Shown one piece after another: positions 28,660-38,390 of a stretch of DNA of 64,000 nt. Both the position numbers and the translations under genes were made by a program. This DNA is from an uncultured Bacteroidota bacterium (GTDB lineage Bacteria > Bacteroidota > Bacteroidia > Flavobacteriales_D > Sanyastnellaceae). Each line of letters begins with the position of its first letter. Positions within the stretch are counted from its first letter, which is position 1. A model generated the notes under the pieces. That model did not search any database, was not told the DNA's origin, and saw nothing but the letters and a program-made list of their open reading frames with translations. The DNA lies in assembly GCA_903932685.1 (NCBI GenBank), contig CAIZGX010000064.1, forward strand, positions 62,001-126,000, in the 5' to 3' direction.

Positions 28660-28962
28660 ATGTCACATTCAGATTCTCCGAAGCAAGGTTCATTGTTCTT
28701 GTGGTTCATCATTCCATTCGCTGCAATTTTAACTTTAATGTTTGTAAGCATTAATCACAACGCTGCTGCTCCTATGACTAAGCTCCCTGGAGAAGTTCCA
28801 GCAAAAGAGGTGGAAGAGGTTAAACACGAAGACCACAAGGCTGCTTCAGATACTTCAAAACATGCAGAAGGTGTTCACGCTGAAGAGGTGAAAATTGAAG
28901 ATCAAAAAATTGTTGTAGAAGCAGCTCCTGCGGTTGCTCCAGCTCACAAAGCTGCTCACTAA
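28660..28962 (+). CDS. 100-aa single-pass membrane protein with charged/Ala-rich tail
   Basis: MSHSDSPKQGSLFLWFIIPFAAILTLMFVSINHN then low-complexity EVK/HKA tail. Confidence 0.65.
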   Translation: MSHSDSPKQGSLFLWFIIPFAAILTLMFVSINHNAAAPMTKLPGEVPAKEVEEVKHEDHKAASDTSKHAEGVHAEEVKIEDQKIVVEAAPAVAPAHKAAH

Positions 28963-29360
28963 AATTCAAATACGCGCTTTCCTTCTTCTTCGCGAATGCG
29001 AAGGAAATTAGGATTGTCCATATAGTCGAAAGCCACTTCCGGCCATTCGATGAAAACATACCGAGCGCCGAATAAATAATCTTCGAAGCCGAACTCTCGC
29101 AGTTCGGCTTTTGATTTTACACGATACAAGTCGAAATGATACATGCGCTCGTTGTTGCGCAAATGATATTCATTCACCAAAGAAAAAGTGGGTGAGCTTG
29201 TATTTTCTTCACCCAATAATTTTGCAATCAGTGAAATGAAGGTTGTCTTGCCCGCGCCCATTTCCCCTTCCACACAAAATACTCCTGAAGGATGTATCTG
29301 TATGAATTGCTGAGCAAGCGGCTCTAATTCTTCCAACGAATAAATTTCAAACTGCTGCAT
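28959..29360 (-). CDS. tsaE: tRNA threonylcarbamoyladenosine biosynthesis ATPase TsaE
   Basis: GEMGAGKTTFISLIAKLLG, SSPTFSLVNEY, YHFDLYR, FIEWPE. Confidence 0.93.
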   Translation of the reverse strand: MQQFEIYSLEELEPLAQQFIQIHPSGVFCVEGEMGAGKTTFISLIAKLLGEENTSSPTFSLVNEYHLRNNERMYHFDLYRVKSKAELREFGFEDYLFGARYVFIEWPEVAFDYMDNPNFLRIREEEGKRVFEF

Positions 29361-29361
29361 A

Positions 29362-30921
29362 CTATTTCGATTGTAACACGATGAATGGAATGATCATTTC
29401 CTCTAACGAAATACCTCCATGCTGAAACGTATTCTGGTAATAGTTCATGAACTGATTGTAGTTATTCGGATAAACAAAGAAATCGTTGTTCGTAGCGAAT
29501 ACGTATGCCGTGCTTATGTTCTGCTTCGGCAAATGCGCTTCACTTGGGTTGCGAATTTCAAACACATCTTTCGGATTGTAATCTAAATTTCTTCCTGCTT
29601 TGTAGCGCAAATTTGAATTGGTATTTCGATCTCCAACGATGCGAATCGGATTTTCAACGCGAACGGTTCCGTGATCGGTTGTAATAATAACCTTGCACTT
29701 CTTCTCAGACAAATGCTTGAGCATTTCCAACAGCGCGCTGTGCTCGAACCAACTTTCAGTTAAAGACAAATACGCCGGCTCGTCATCTGCCAATTCCTTA
29801 ATCACATCCATTTCAGTGCGGGCATGACTAAGCATGTCCACGAAATTGTAAACGATCACATTCAAGTTGTTCTTCAACAAATTCGTGAATGAATCGGCCA
29901 ATTTTTTTCCAGCATGGTAATTTGTAATCTTGTTATAAGACCACTTCACATCGAGACCCAAACGCTTCAGTTGTGCACCTAAGAAATCTTCTTCATGCAA
30001 GTTCTTTCCGCCTTCGTCTTCTTCACTCTTCCACCAATTCGGATAAAGTTTCTGCATTTCAGATGGCATTAATCCAGAGAACAGCGCATTGCGCGCATAA
30101 TGCGTGGCTGTGGGAAGAATGCTGAAAAATAAATCTTCTTCTTCAATTCTGTAAAAAGGTTTTATGTGTGGAATAAGGGTCTTCCATTGATCGTAACGCA
30201 AGTTGTCTATGACCAACATAAACACAGATTCATCGGCCTTCGCGGAAGCAACCAACGGGGCAACGCGCTGACGAAAAACAGAATTCGTAAGCAAAGGTGC
30301 CTTCGAAAAATCTTTCATCCATTCGAGGTAATTCTGCTTTATGAATTTCGAGAATTGCTCGTTCGCTTCTCTGCGTTGTGTCTTGAATATTTCATTCATC
30401 CCTTCGTCGTTCGAACCGCGAAGCTCTTGCGACCAAAAAGTCATTTTCTTAAAGAAATTTTTCCACTCTTCCGCGTTCATGCGCTGACCAAGCTGCATAC
30501 TTATCTCTCGAAATTCCTGACGATAATCGTTGGTCGTCTTCTCGCTCACCAATCGCTTTTCATCGAGATTCTTTTTAATGGTCAATAAGATCTGATTCGG
30601 ATTAACGGGTTTAATGAGGTAGTCGGAAATTTTCGAGCCTATGGCATCTTCCATAATATGCTCTTCTTCGCTCTTTGTAATCATAACAATTGGAAGCGAA
30701 GAGTCTATTGCCTTCATGTCTTGAAGCACCTGTAAACCGCTTAATCCAGGCATGTTCTCATCTAAAAAAACAATATCGAAGAATTCCTTCTTCACCCAAT
30801 CGATTGCAGACCTTCCGTTGTTCACGGTTGTAAGCACATAGCCCTTTTGTTCAAGGTAAAGAATGTGCGGTTTTAGCAATTCAATTTCGTCGTCGGCCCA
30901 GAGTATTTTTACAGGATTCAT
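29362..30921 (-). CDS. porX: T9SS response regulator PorX (receiver plus alkaline-phosphatase-like domain)
   Basis: ILWADDEIELLKPHILYLEQKGY, VFLDENMPGLSGL, VIDNLRYDQWKTL, VIITTDHGTVRVENP. Confidence 0.93.
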   Translation of the reverse strand: MNPVKILWADDEIELLKPHILYLEQKGYVLTTVNNGRSAIDWVKKEFFDIVFLDENMPGLSGLQVLQDMKAIDSSLPIVMITKSEEEHIMEDAIGSKISDYLIKPVNPNQILLTIKKNLDEKRLVSEKTTNDYRQEFREISMQLGQRMNAEEWKNFFKKMTFWSQELRGSNDEGMNEIFKTQRREANEQFSKFIKQNYLEWMKDFSKAPLLTNSVFRQRVAPLVASAKADESVFMLVIDNLRYDQWKTLIPHIKPFYRIEEEDLFFSILPTATHYARNALFSGLMPSEMQKLYPNWWKSEEDEGGKNLHEEDFLGAQLKRLGLDVKWSYNKITNYHAGKKLADSFTNLLKNNLNVIVYNFVDMLSHARTEMDVIKELADDEPAYLSLTESWFEHSALLEMLKHLSEKKCKVIITTDHGTVRVENPIRIVGDRNTNSNLRYKAGRNLDYNPKDVFEIRNPSEAHLPKQNISTAYVFATNNDFFVYPNNYNQFMNYYQNTFQHGGISLEEMIIPFIVLQSK

Positions 30922-31037
30922 TTCAATTTTTTATGTTGGAAGCAACAGTACAAATGTCGTAACGAAGTAAAGCGAATAAATTGCATGGTCGTAAAAATTA
31001 TGCAGACTATATTTGTAGGACTAACATAAACTTCATC

Positions 31038-32717
31038 ATGAAAAAATTTCTACTTCCTCTATTTGCAATTCTATTCGGTGGCCTGAATGCATTCGCTCAG
31101 CCGGGCACTTTAGACCTGACCTTCGATACTGACGGTATTGTTTTAGTGAATCCAACGAATGTTTTTGATAACGCGCAAGACGTGATTGTGTTAGGGGACA
31201 ACAAAATTTTCATTTGCGGAACTACGGGCATGTTTACCGATTTCGATATGATGGTTGCGAAGTTGAATGAAGACGGAAGCTATGATACTTCCTTCGGAAA
31301 CAACGGTGTTTTCACACTTGCGAATACCGCAGGATCTGATTTCGCTTATGACATGACTCTTCTTCCCAACGGAAATATTCTTGTTGTTGGTGCTAAAAGC
31401 TTAACAGCTGCCGATACACAATTCGCTGCTTGGGCCATTAAACCAGACGGTACGTTAGATCCATCTTTCGCTGTTAACGGAGTTTATGAGAACAATCTAG
31501 ACACAGGTGAGGAATATATCTACCAAGCCTTGATTCACAACAATTTGATTTATTTAGTTGGAAGAAAATTCACACCTGGATTCAGCTACAATTCCATTGC
31601 TGTTCAATGTTTAGATCTTCAAGGAAGCCTGGTTACCTCTTTCGGAACAGGGGGAACTGCAACTTATGAAACAAGCAGCACAGACGAGTTTAATATAACC
31701 GGTGCAACCATTGTTACGGAAGGTGCAATTGCCATTTGTGGAGACAAGTACAATGTAAATACGTTTACTTCAGTGCCGATGATCATGCTCATGACCTTGA
31801 CTGGCGGTCCGGTTGGTGCTTTCGGAACAAACGGATTGTGGTTAGACGCAGCGGGTGGAACATACTACGACATTGAATATGCGAATTCAAAATTGATTGC
31901 TGTTGGAACCAATGGTTCTTCTTCTATGGCTCGCAGACATAACATTGATGGTTCTTACGATAATTCTTTCGGAACCAACGGAACATTTGCTAACGCGGTG
32001 GGCGGATACAGCGCTTTCTACGATTGCACGTTAGGAGCAGACAACAAATGGTACGCTTGCGGAACAACAAGCTCTGGATTCATGGTTCGCGATTTCGTTA
32101 GCTCAAGATTCAGCTTCGACGGTGTGTTAGACGCGACTTGGGGTGGTTCAGGAAACGTTGTTACCTCATTAGGAACTTCTTTTGATGATGCATATGGTAT
32201 TGGCCTTCAAACCGACGGAAAAGTGGTTTGTGCAGGACTTACTTCACAGCCTGGTGGAAATGACATGGGTGTTGTTCGTTATCTAGCAAGTGGAGATGTC
32301 GTTATCGTTAACGGTTGCACATCGGTAGATGCTTGTAATTACAATGCCGCGGCTAATCAAGAAGACGGCTCTTGTTATTTTATCGGAGATCCTTGCGACG
32401 ATGGTTTAGTCTCAACAGAAAACGATGCTTACAATGCGAACTGCATCTGCGAAGGTGTTAGCAGTGTTGAAGAAAATAACGCATTCGGACTGGCTATTTT
32501 CCCAAATCCTTCACACAATGAAATTACTTTAACAAGTGATGTTGTTGGAAATGGAACGGTTAGCATTGTAGACATGACTGGTCGTGTGGTGCTTCAAAAC
32601 AAAATGGTCTTCACTGCTTCGCAACGCCTAAACATTCAAGACTTAACGAATGGAATTTACTCGTTGGTAGTCACTGTTGATCAGCAGCAATCTGTCGTTT
32701 CATTCGTGAAAATGTAA
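31038..32717 (+). CDS. secreted delta-60-type beta-propeller protein with T9SS sorting domain
   Basis: GTLDLTFDTDGIV, DGSYDTSFGNNGVF repeats; NGCTSVDACNYNAAANQEDGSC; LAIFPNPSHNEITLTSD. Confidence 0.85.
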   Translation: MKKFLLPLFAILFGGLNAFAQPGTLDLTFDTDGIVLVNPTNVFDNAQDVIVLGDNKIFICGTTGMFTDFDMMVAKLNEDGSYDTSFGNNGVFTLANTAGSDFAYDMTLLPNGNILVVGAKSLTAADTQFAAWAIKPDGTLDPSFAVNGVYENNLDTGEEYIYQALIHNNLIYLVGRKFTPGFSYNSIAVQCLDLQGSLVTSFGTGGTATYETSSTDEFNITGATIVTEGAIAICGDKYNVNTFTSVPMIMLMTLTGGPVGAFGTNGLWLDAAGGTYYDIEYANSKLIAVGTNGSSSMARRHNIDGSYDNSFGTNGTFANAVGGYSAFYDCTLGADNKWYACGTTSSGFMVRDFVSSRFSFDGVLDATWGGSGNVVTSLGTSFDDAYGIGLQTDGKVVCAGLTSQPGGNDMGVVRYLASGDVVIVNGCTSVDACNYNAAANQEDGSCYFIGDPCDDGLVSTENDAYNANCICEGVSSVEENNAFGLAIFPNPSHNEITLTSDVVGNGTVSIVDMTGRVVLQNKMVFTASQRLNIQDLTNGIYSLVVTVDQQQSVVSFVKM

Positions 32718-32720
32718 TTC

Positions 32721-33059
32721 ATGATAGACAACATTCCAGATTTCGTCCCCTATACTTTTATCGTATTACTATCGATTGGAATTGGTGTCTACATATTCAA
32801 AGACACCGTTCGCTTCGCACTAAAAAGTGAAAAGACCCCGGGAAGAATTGTCAATTGGATGAGCGCAACCGAGAAAGGAAAGAAATATTTCTATCCGGTT
32901 ATTGAATACACTCCGCAAGGAAGTGAAACGATTCGTGTCCGAACTGAAGACCGCTGCGAAAAAGAACCAATTTATGCGGTAGGCTCAGCGGTAACGGTGA
33001 AATACGATCCGGCAAACTTCAAAACGATTCGTGTCGAATACCCGAGAAAAACTTCCTAA
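32721..33059 (+). CDS. DUF3592-like small membrane protein
   Basis: TM segment then YFYPVIEYTPQGSETIRVRTED...GSAVTVKYDPANFKTIRV. Confidence 0.65.
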   Translation: MIDNIPDFVPYTFIVLLSIGIGVYIFKDTVRFALKSEKTPGRIVNWMSATEKGKKYFYPVIEYTPQGSETIRVRTEDRCEKEPIYAVGSAVTVKYDPANFKTIRVEYPRKTS

Positions 33060-33129
33060 CGAATAGGTGTTGTAAGAATCGGATTATCAATACGGTTTCT
33101 GAGGGAAGAAAAACCTAATTTGCGGAAGT

Positions 33130-33780
33130 ATGTGGGATTTCATTCAAAGTATTACTAACCCTGAGCAAATTTTGCACATTGGCGGATTAGCGCTGGTACT
33201 CATTATTCTATTCGCTGAAAACGGGATTATCATTGGTTTCTTTCTTCCGGGAGACTCGTTGTTGTTTTTCACCGGGCTTATCACTTCCACTCAACCGCAA
33301 CTTATAGATACTCCCATCTTCAATTTACTCTTGTATATGTCCACAGCCTCGCTAGCCGGATGTCTCTTTGGTTATTACTTCGGGTGGCGCTTGGGGCCGT
33401 CTATTTTCAACCGAAAAGATTCTTTTTTCTTCAAAAAGAAATACGTAGATGTTACGCGAACCTTTTACGAAAGACACGGAGGAAAGACTCTCATACTTGG
33501 TAAATTCCTTCCCTACATACGAACCTTCGCGCCCATTTTAGCGGGAGTAATCCGTGTGCCGTTCAAATCATTTTTAGGCTTCAACGTGGTTGGAGCTATT
33601 GCTTGGGTCTCGTCGCTTACCCTCATGGGATATTTTTTAGGCGAAGAATTCCCAGGAATTAAAGACTACCTCGAATATATTATCCTCGGATTTATTGTCG
33701 TAACGAACGGTTTCGTTGTCCGCGCCTATCTTAAAGAGCGCAAAAAATCAAAGGCAAAAGAAAGCGAGGTCATCGATTGA
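33130..33780 (+). CDS. DedA-family membrane protein
   Basis: LFAENGIIIGFFLPGDSLLFFTGLI, LGKFLPYIRTFAPILAGV. Confidence 0.9.
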   Translation: MWDFIQSITNPEQILHIGGLALVLIILFAENGIIIGFFLPGDSLLFFTGLITSTQPQLIDTPIFNLLLYMSTASLAGCLFGYYFGWRLGPSIFNRKDSFFFKKKYVDVTRTFYERHGGKTLILGKFLPYIRTFAPILAGVIRVPFKSFLGFNVVGAIAWVSSLTLMGYFLGEEFPGIKDYLEYIILGFIVVTNGFVVRAYLKERKKSKAKESEVID

Positions 33781-33786
33781 CGTGCT

Positions 33787-33794
33787 TATCTTTG
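33787..33794 (+). promoter_or_regulatory. -7 element TATCTTTG, 4 nt before lpdA ATG
   Basis: TATCTTTGcaccATG. Confidence 0.5.
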
Positions 33795-33798
33795 CACC

Positions 33799-35205
33799 AT
33801 GGAAAATTTCGATGTCGTTGTTGTTGGCGCGGGTCCAGGAGGATACGTTGCAGCTATTCGTTGCGCGCAATTGGGTATGAAAACCGCATTGGTTGAGCGT
33901 TATTCAACACTTGGCGGAACTTGTCTGAATGTTGGATGTATTCCTTCAAAAGCACTTCTAGACTCTAGCGAGCACTACCATCAAGCGGTTCACACGTTTG
34001 AAGCACATGGAATTGATCTAGGTACGAAGCCTAAGGTGAACTTGGGACAAATGGTGAAACGTAAGCAAGATGTGGTAGACCAAACAACAAAGGGCATTGA
34101 TTATTTGATGAAGAAAAACAAAGTGACTGTTCTTCACGGACACGGTACTTTCACTTCTTCAACTGCTCTTTCCATTGCGAAAGCAGACGGAACAAACGAA
34201 GAGGTAAGCGGAAAGAATTTCATAATAGCAACAGGGTCAAAACCGGCGAGCTTGCCTTTCATTCAAATAGATAAAAAACGCGTTATTACCAGCACCGAAG
34301 CATTGAAGTTGGAAGAAGTTCCAAAGCACTTGATTGTGATTGGTGGTGGAGTAATTGGACTAGAACTGGGTAGCGTTTATGCGCGTTTGGGTTCGAAGGT
34401 AAGTGTGGTTGAATTCATGGACGGAATTATTCCGACTATGGATAAGACTATGGGGAAAGAACTTCAAAAATCATTGACCGCAATTGGCTTCGAATTCTTC
34501 CTTTCACACAAAGTGAAAGAAGTTACAGCGAAAGGAAAAACAGTTACGGTGAAAGCAGACAACGCGAAAGGAGAGGAGTTAACCCTTGAAGGAGATTACG
34601 TTCTTGTTTCTGTTGGAAGAAAGCCTTACACAGACAATTTAGGATTAGACAAAGCGGGTGTTCAGTTAGACGAGCGCGGAAGAATTGTAACGAACGATCA
34701 CCTTCAGTCAAGTGTTCCTAACATCTACGCCATTGGCGATGTGGTGAAAGGCGCAATGCTTGCGCACAAGGCCGAAGAAGAAGGAACATTCGTGGCTGAA
34801 GTTATTGCTGGACAAAAACCGCACATCAACTACAACTTAATTCCTGGTGTGGTTTACACTTGGCCAGAGGTTGCAAGCGTTGGCTATACCGAAGAGCAAT
34901 TGAAAGAGATGGGTAAGAACTACAAAGTAGGAAGCTTCCCATTCAAAGCCAGCGGAAGAGCGCGTGCGAGTATGGACACCGACGGATTGGTGAAAGTATT
35001 AGCAGACAAAGACACCGATGAAATTTTAGGCGTTCACATGATTGGTCCGCGTTGCGCAGACATGATTGCTGAAGCGGTTGTGGCCATGGAATTCCGTGCA
35101 AGTGCGGAAGACATTGGACGCATCTCTCACGCTCACCCAACATTCACCGAAAGCTTCAAGGAAGCGGCGTTGGATGCGACGGCGAAGCGCGCTATTCACA
35201 TCTAA
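33799..35205 (+). CDS. lpdA: dihydrolipoyl dehydrogenase
   Basis: GAGPGGYVAAIRCAQLG, GGTCLNVGCIPSKALLDSSE, HAHPTFTESFKEAAL. Confidence 0.95.
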   Translation: MENFDVVVVGAGPGGYVAAIRCAQLGMKTALVERYSTLGGTCLNVGCIPSKALLDSSEHYHQAVHTFEAHGIDLGTKPKVNLGQMVKRKQDVVDQTTKGIDYLMKKNKVTVLHGHGTFTSSTALSIAKADGTNEEVSGKNFIIATGSKPASLPFIQIDKKRVITSTEALKLEEVPKHLIVIGGGVIGLELGSVYARLGSKVSVVEFMDGIIPTMDKTMGKELQKSLTAIGFEFFLSHKVKEVTAKGKTVTVKADNAKGEELTLEGDYVLVSVGRKPYTDNLGLDKAGVQLDERGRIVTNDHLQSSVPNIYAIGDVVKGAMLAHKAEEEGTFVAEVIAGQKPHINYNLIPGVVYTWPEVASVGYTEEQLKEMGKNYKVGSFPFKASGRARASMDTDGLVKVLADKDTDEILGVHMIGPRCADMIAEAVVAMEFRASAEDIGRISHAHPTFTESFKEAALDATAKRAIHI

Positions 35206-36074
35206 TCCGCAGGATTTTTCTTCTTTCCTCCACCAAAGTAGGTTCCGATAGACCACGAGCGTTCCATGAATGTAATGGCTTGTTGAGCGCGTGCGTTTTT
35301 GTCGCCGTCTTCCAACATGATGTCACCTAAGTAAGATCTTCCGAATTGTGCGCCAACTTGTGCGAAGAAGTGTTTACCCATTTCCATGCGAAGTCCAGAT
35401 GACGCGCTCCAGCCCCATCCTGCAACGTGCAGCCAATTGAGGTGACGTTCTCCGTAAAAGGTGAAATCGGTCCAAGGCAAGAAGATGCCTAAGTTTCCAG
35501 AGCACCACATGTACAAGCCATACTTATTGGTTTTGTCTTTCCAAACAGGAGCACGGTATTCCGCAGCAGCACGAATAAAATTGAATCCGTTGCTGTGATG
35601 GAAATCCATGAAGCTGGTGGTGTATAAAATTTGTTGATTGTTGAAGTTCCCCGTGTATTGTTGTCCCGCGTATTTCGTTGTGTCGATATAACCGTTTAAG
35701 ATGCACGTCTGCGTAGGTGTTAAACGATACTTCATGTGATCCCATCCTACAGAAACAGAAAACTGATCGGTAAGAAAGCGACCAAAGCGAACATTGAATT
35801 GAGGCACACTGAAATACTTAATATTTAGGTAAACGTTTGGATCAAACTTCGCGGGCATATCGCTTGCACTCGCCTCTTTCAATTCGAAATCGTATCCATC
35901 TCCCTTGAAATGAATGTAGCTTCTTAGGTAGGAAGCCCGGTTATAACCCCAATAAATATAATTCTGTCCCTTGCGGTCAGAAACTCCGCCCCATGAAGAC
36001 TGTGGCTCGTTTGAATTCTGCGCGAAAGTTGTTATGCCCATAAAGACAAACATGAAAACAAGAAGGTTTTTCAT
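35202..36074 (-). CDS. secreted/outer-membrane beta-barrel-like protein
   Basis: Signal peptide MKNLLVFMFVFMGITTFAQ. Confidence 0.65.
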   Translation of the reverse strand: MKNLLVFMFVFMGITTFAQNSNEPQSSWGGVSDRKGQNYIYWGYNRASYLRSYIHFKGDGYDFELKEASASDMPAKFDPNVYLNIKYFSVPQFNVRFGRFLTDQFSVSVGWDHMKYRLTPTQTCILNGYIDTTKYAGQQYTGNFNNQQILYTTSFMDFHHSNGFNFIRAAAEYRAPVWKDKTNKYGLYMWCSGNLGIFLPWTDFTFYGERHLNWLHVAGWGWSASSGLRMEMGKHFFAQVGAQFGRSYLGDIMLEDGDKNARAQQAITFMERSWSIGTYFGGGKKKNPAD

Positions 36075-36112
36075 AAACTGAAATAATTTGCAGCAAATGT
36101 AAATGCTTAACC

Positions 36113-36478
36113 ATGAATCACACCGCATTAGGAAAAAAAGGCGAAGCGCAAGCGCTTGAGTTCTTGAAGAAAAAAGGATACAAGGAAGTCGCCATGAACT
36201 GGCGAATAGATCCCTATGAAATTGATTTGATCATGATTGATAAAGATGATCTCGTCTTTGTTGAAGTAAAAACACGCAGCACAGACGCTTTCGGTAATCC
36301 GCTCGATGCGGTTAATCCACGTAAGCGACAGAAACTCATTCGTGCAGCTCACTTGTTCATTGTGCTTCACAACCATTCGCTAGAGCCTCGATTCGACGTG
36401 ATTTCTATCGTAGAACAAGAAAACGCCTCTACAAAAATCTTTCATTTCGAAGAGGCGTTTTATCCTTTAGTCAGATAA
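36113..36478 (+). CDS. YraN-family (UPF0102) endonuclease-like protein
   Basis: LGKKGEAQALEFLKKKGYKEVAMNWR, EIDLIMIDKDDLVFVEVKTRS. Confidence 0.92.
   Translation: MNHTALGKKGEAQALEFLKKKGYKEVAMNWRIDPYEIDLIMIDKDDLVFVEVKTRSTDAFGNPLDAVNPRKRQKLIRAAHLFIVLHNHSLEPRFDVISIVEQENASTKIFHFEEAFYPLVR
36420..36461 (+). terminator. perfect 11-bp inverted repeat inside 3' end of yraN CDS, terminator-like
   Basis: AAAACGCCTCT...21 nt...AGAGGCGTTTT. Confidence 0.5.
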
Positions 36479-36484
36479 GTTAAC

Positions 36485-36553
36485 TCCTTCGGATCAATCG
36501 AAACAAGTTTCGATCAATCTCTTCGAGATCAATCCGACTTTGTCGGATCAAAG
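36485..36553. repeat. mini-hairpin array with TCAA linker between convergent genes
   Basis: TCCTTCGGA-TCAA-TCGAAACAAGTTTCGA-TCAA-TCTCTTCGAGA-TCAA-TCCGACTTTGTCGGA-TCAAAG. Confidence 0.9.
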
Positions 36554-38284
36554 TTTCACTATTTGTTTTCTAAGAGTGCGATCTCCCGTTTGTAATTCAA
36601 GAAGATAATTTCCTGAAGACAAATTGGAAAGATCAAGCACAGCGTTTCCATTCGCTACGCGCTCTGAAAGAACCAGTCTTCCGGAAAGATCGCGAATGGA
36701 AAGGTTTGCACTTTCATTCGTGTTTTTCCATTGAACGTTCAACACATCGGTAACCGGATTCGGATAAATGTTCAGTTGGTCTTCCAATGCCATTTCTTCC
36801 ACCCCAACATTCACGGTTATAATATCCGATGTTAGGACGCAACCGTAACTATTAGTAACCTGCACGGCATAAACTCCGTTTGGTGGGCTAATCAAATAAT
36901 AGGTAATTGCACCTTGTAAAAGCATTCCGTTATAGAACCACTGATAGGTGTCGTAACTATCCGCAACTGACAATTGATCGGCAGCAGCATTCCAAAACAC
37001 CTCTATGGGTGCGCAGTACAAGTATGGTTCACTTGTAGAAGAGCATCCGAATTCGTTTTGCAAATACACCGAATAATAACCGGATTCAGTCATGGTTAAA
37101 CTTGAACCCGATTCCCCTGCTATTAATATGCCGTTGTAATACCAGAAATAGGTCGGCACGGTGTCGTTCGCGCAAGAGATGACATCGCCGCTCACACTAA
37201 CCGTTGCATCGGGTTGAGGGAAGACACTGACTGCAGTAGATGCTGAAATATTCGTCACTTCGTTCAATGAGATGTTAATGGTTCCTGAAGTTCCGTTACC
37301 AGAACTGAACGACTGAGAACCCACACCAATGTTGAAAGAAGATGTTCCCAAATTATCGTCCTGCGAGATATCATCCGAATCCCAAAAAGTAATCGTGTAA
37401 GGAGGATTCGAAAGCGTAAAATTCACATTCGAGTATGAAGCACTTGTTTGATTATTTACTGTCCCGCTCGTGTAAACAGCACTTCCAGCAGCATTGTTAA
37501 TGGTGAAATAAGGATCCGCTGTATTGAATAAATCATCAACATCGCCATTCCAGTTTCCATTCACTCCGGCAAGGTTTACAGAGGTAATTACATAATTTGA
37601 AATAACGGTTTGAAGGGAAGCCGTATAAGTTCCCGGCGCACCATAATTAACTGGTGCAGGATCTGCAACATTTCCCGTTTGTCCGTTACCAAAATCCCAT
37701 ATGTAAGTGGTCATTTGCGAAGCATCGCCACCAATGGTTGCAACATAATCTACATCAATGGCACCGCATCCGGCAGATTGGTCGAATGTAAAAGTTGAAG
37801 TTCCTCCAGGACCTTGTTCAACAATTAACGTAATTATAAAACTATCATTTTGAGTGACCTCAAATCCAAAAGCTTCGGCGAGTGCTGTAATACTAATCAC
37901 GATGTCGTATGTTCCGGGCAATACTGGGGTTCCGCATATGGTTGCACAACCGGAATTTTCTCCTTGAGGCGGATAAAAAATTCCATCGGCATCGTTCAAT
38001 GTAAATTCCAATCCAAAAGGTAATCCTGAAACATCGGTAATCGTCAACTGAAGCAACGTTGCATTCACACCTGAGCCAGGATCTGTAACATCCGTTGGAA
38101 TAAAGAACGTCATGACCTGCTCGTAATAAACACCTGTGGTGGCGTTCGGCGGAATAGCCGGACAAATCATGGGTGTGCCCGTGGTGTTTGTGCATGTGGG
38201 GTCTGGAGCGCACGTCGGACATTGTGCGTGTGTGGAAATAATTCCAACAAAGAACAAAGCTAAAACGAAGTAGATATTTTTCAT
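36548..38284 (-). CDS. secreted PKD/Ig-like protein with T9SS sorting domain
   Basis: Signal peptide; TYIWDFGNGQTGNVADPAPVNYGAPGTY; LNIYPNPVTDVLNVQWKNT...LRKQIVKL. Confidence 0.88.
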   Translation of the reverse strand: MKNIYFVLALFFVGIISTHAQCPTCAPDPTCTNTTGTPMICPAIPPNATTGVYYEQVMTFFIPTDVTDPGSGVNATLLQLTITDVSGLPFGLEFTLNDADGIFYPPQGENSGCATICGTPVLPGTYDIVISITALAEAFGFEVTQNDSFIITLIVEQGPGGTSTFTFDQSAGCGAIDVDYVATIGGDASQMTTYIWDFGNGQTGNVADPAPVNYGAPGTYTASLQTVISNYVITSVNLAGVNGNWNGDVDDLFNTADPYFTINNAAGSAVYTSGTVNNQTSASYSNVNFTLSNPPYTITFWDSDDISQDDNLGTSSFNIGVGSQSFSSGNGTSGTINISLNEVTNISASTAVSVFPQPDATVSVSGDVISCANDTVPTYFWYYNGILIAGESGSSLTMTESGYYSVYLQNEFGCSSTSEPYLYCAPIEVFWNAAADQLSVADSYDTYQWFYNGMLLQGAITYYLISPPNGVYAVQVTNSYGCVLTSDIITVNVGVEEMALEDQLNIYPNPVTDVLNVQWKNTNESANLSIRDLSGRLVLSERVANGNAVLDLSNLSSGNYLLELQTGDRTLRKQIVKL

Positions 38285-38390
38285 AAGTCAAGGTTTGAAC
38301 CAACGTTCATTCAAGATTAGGTGTTTTTTTTTAAATGTGCAATGCTTTCCACAATAAAAGCAGTAAAGAGATTCTATCTTCGCGTACACT

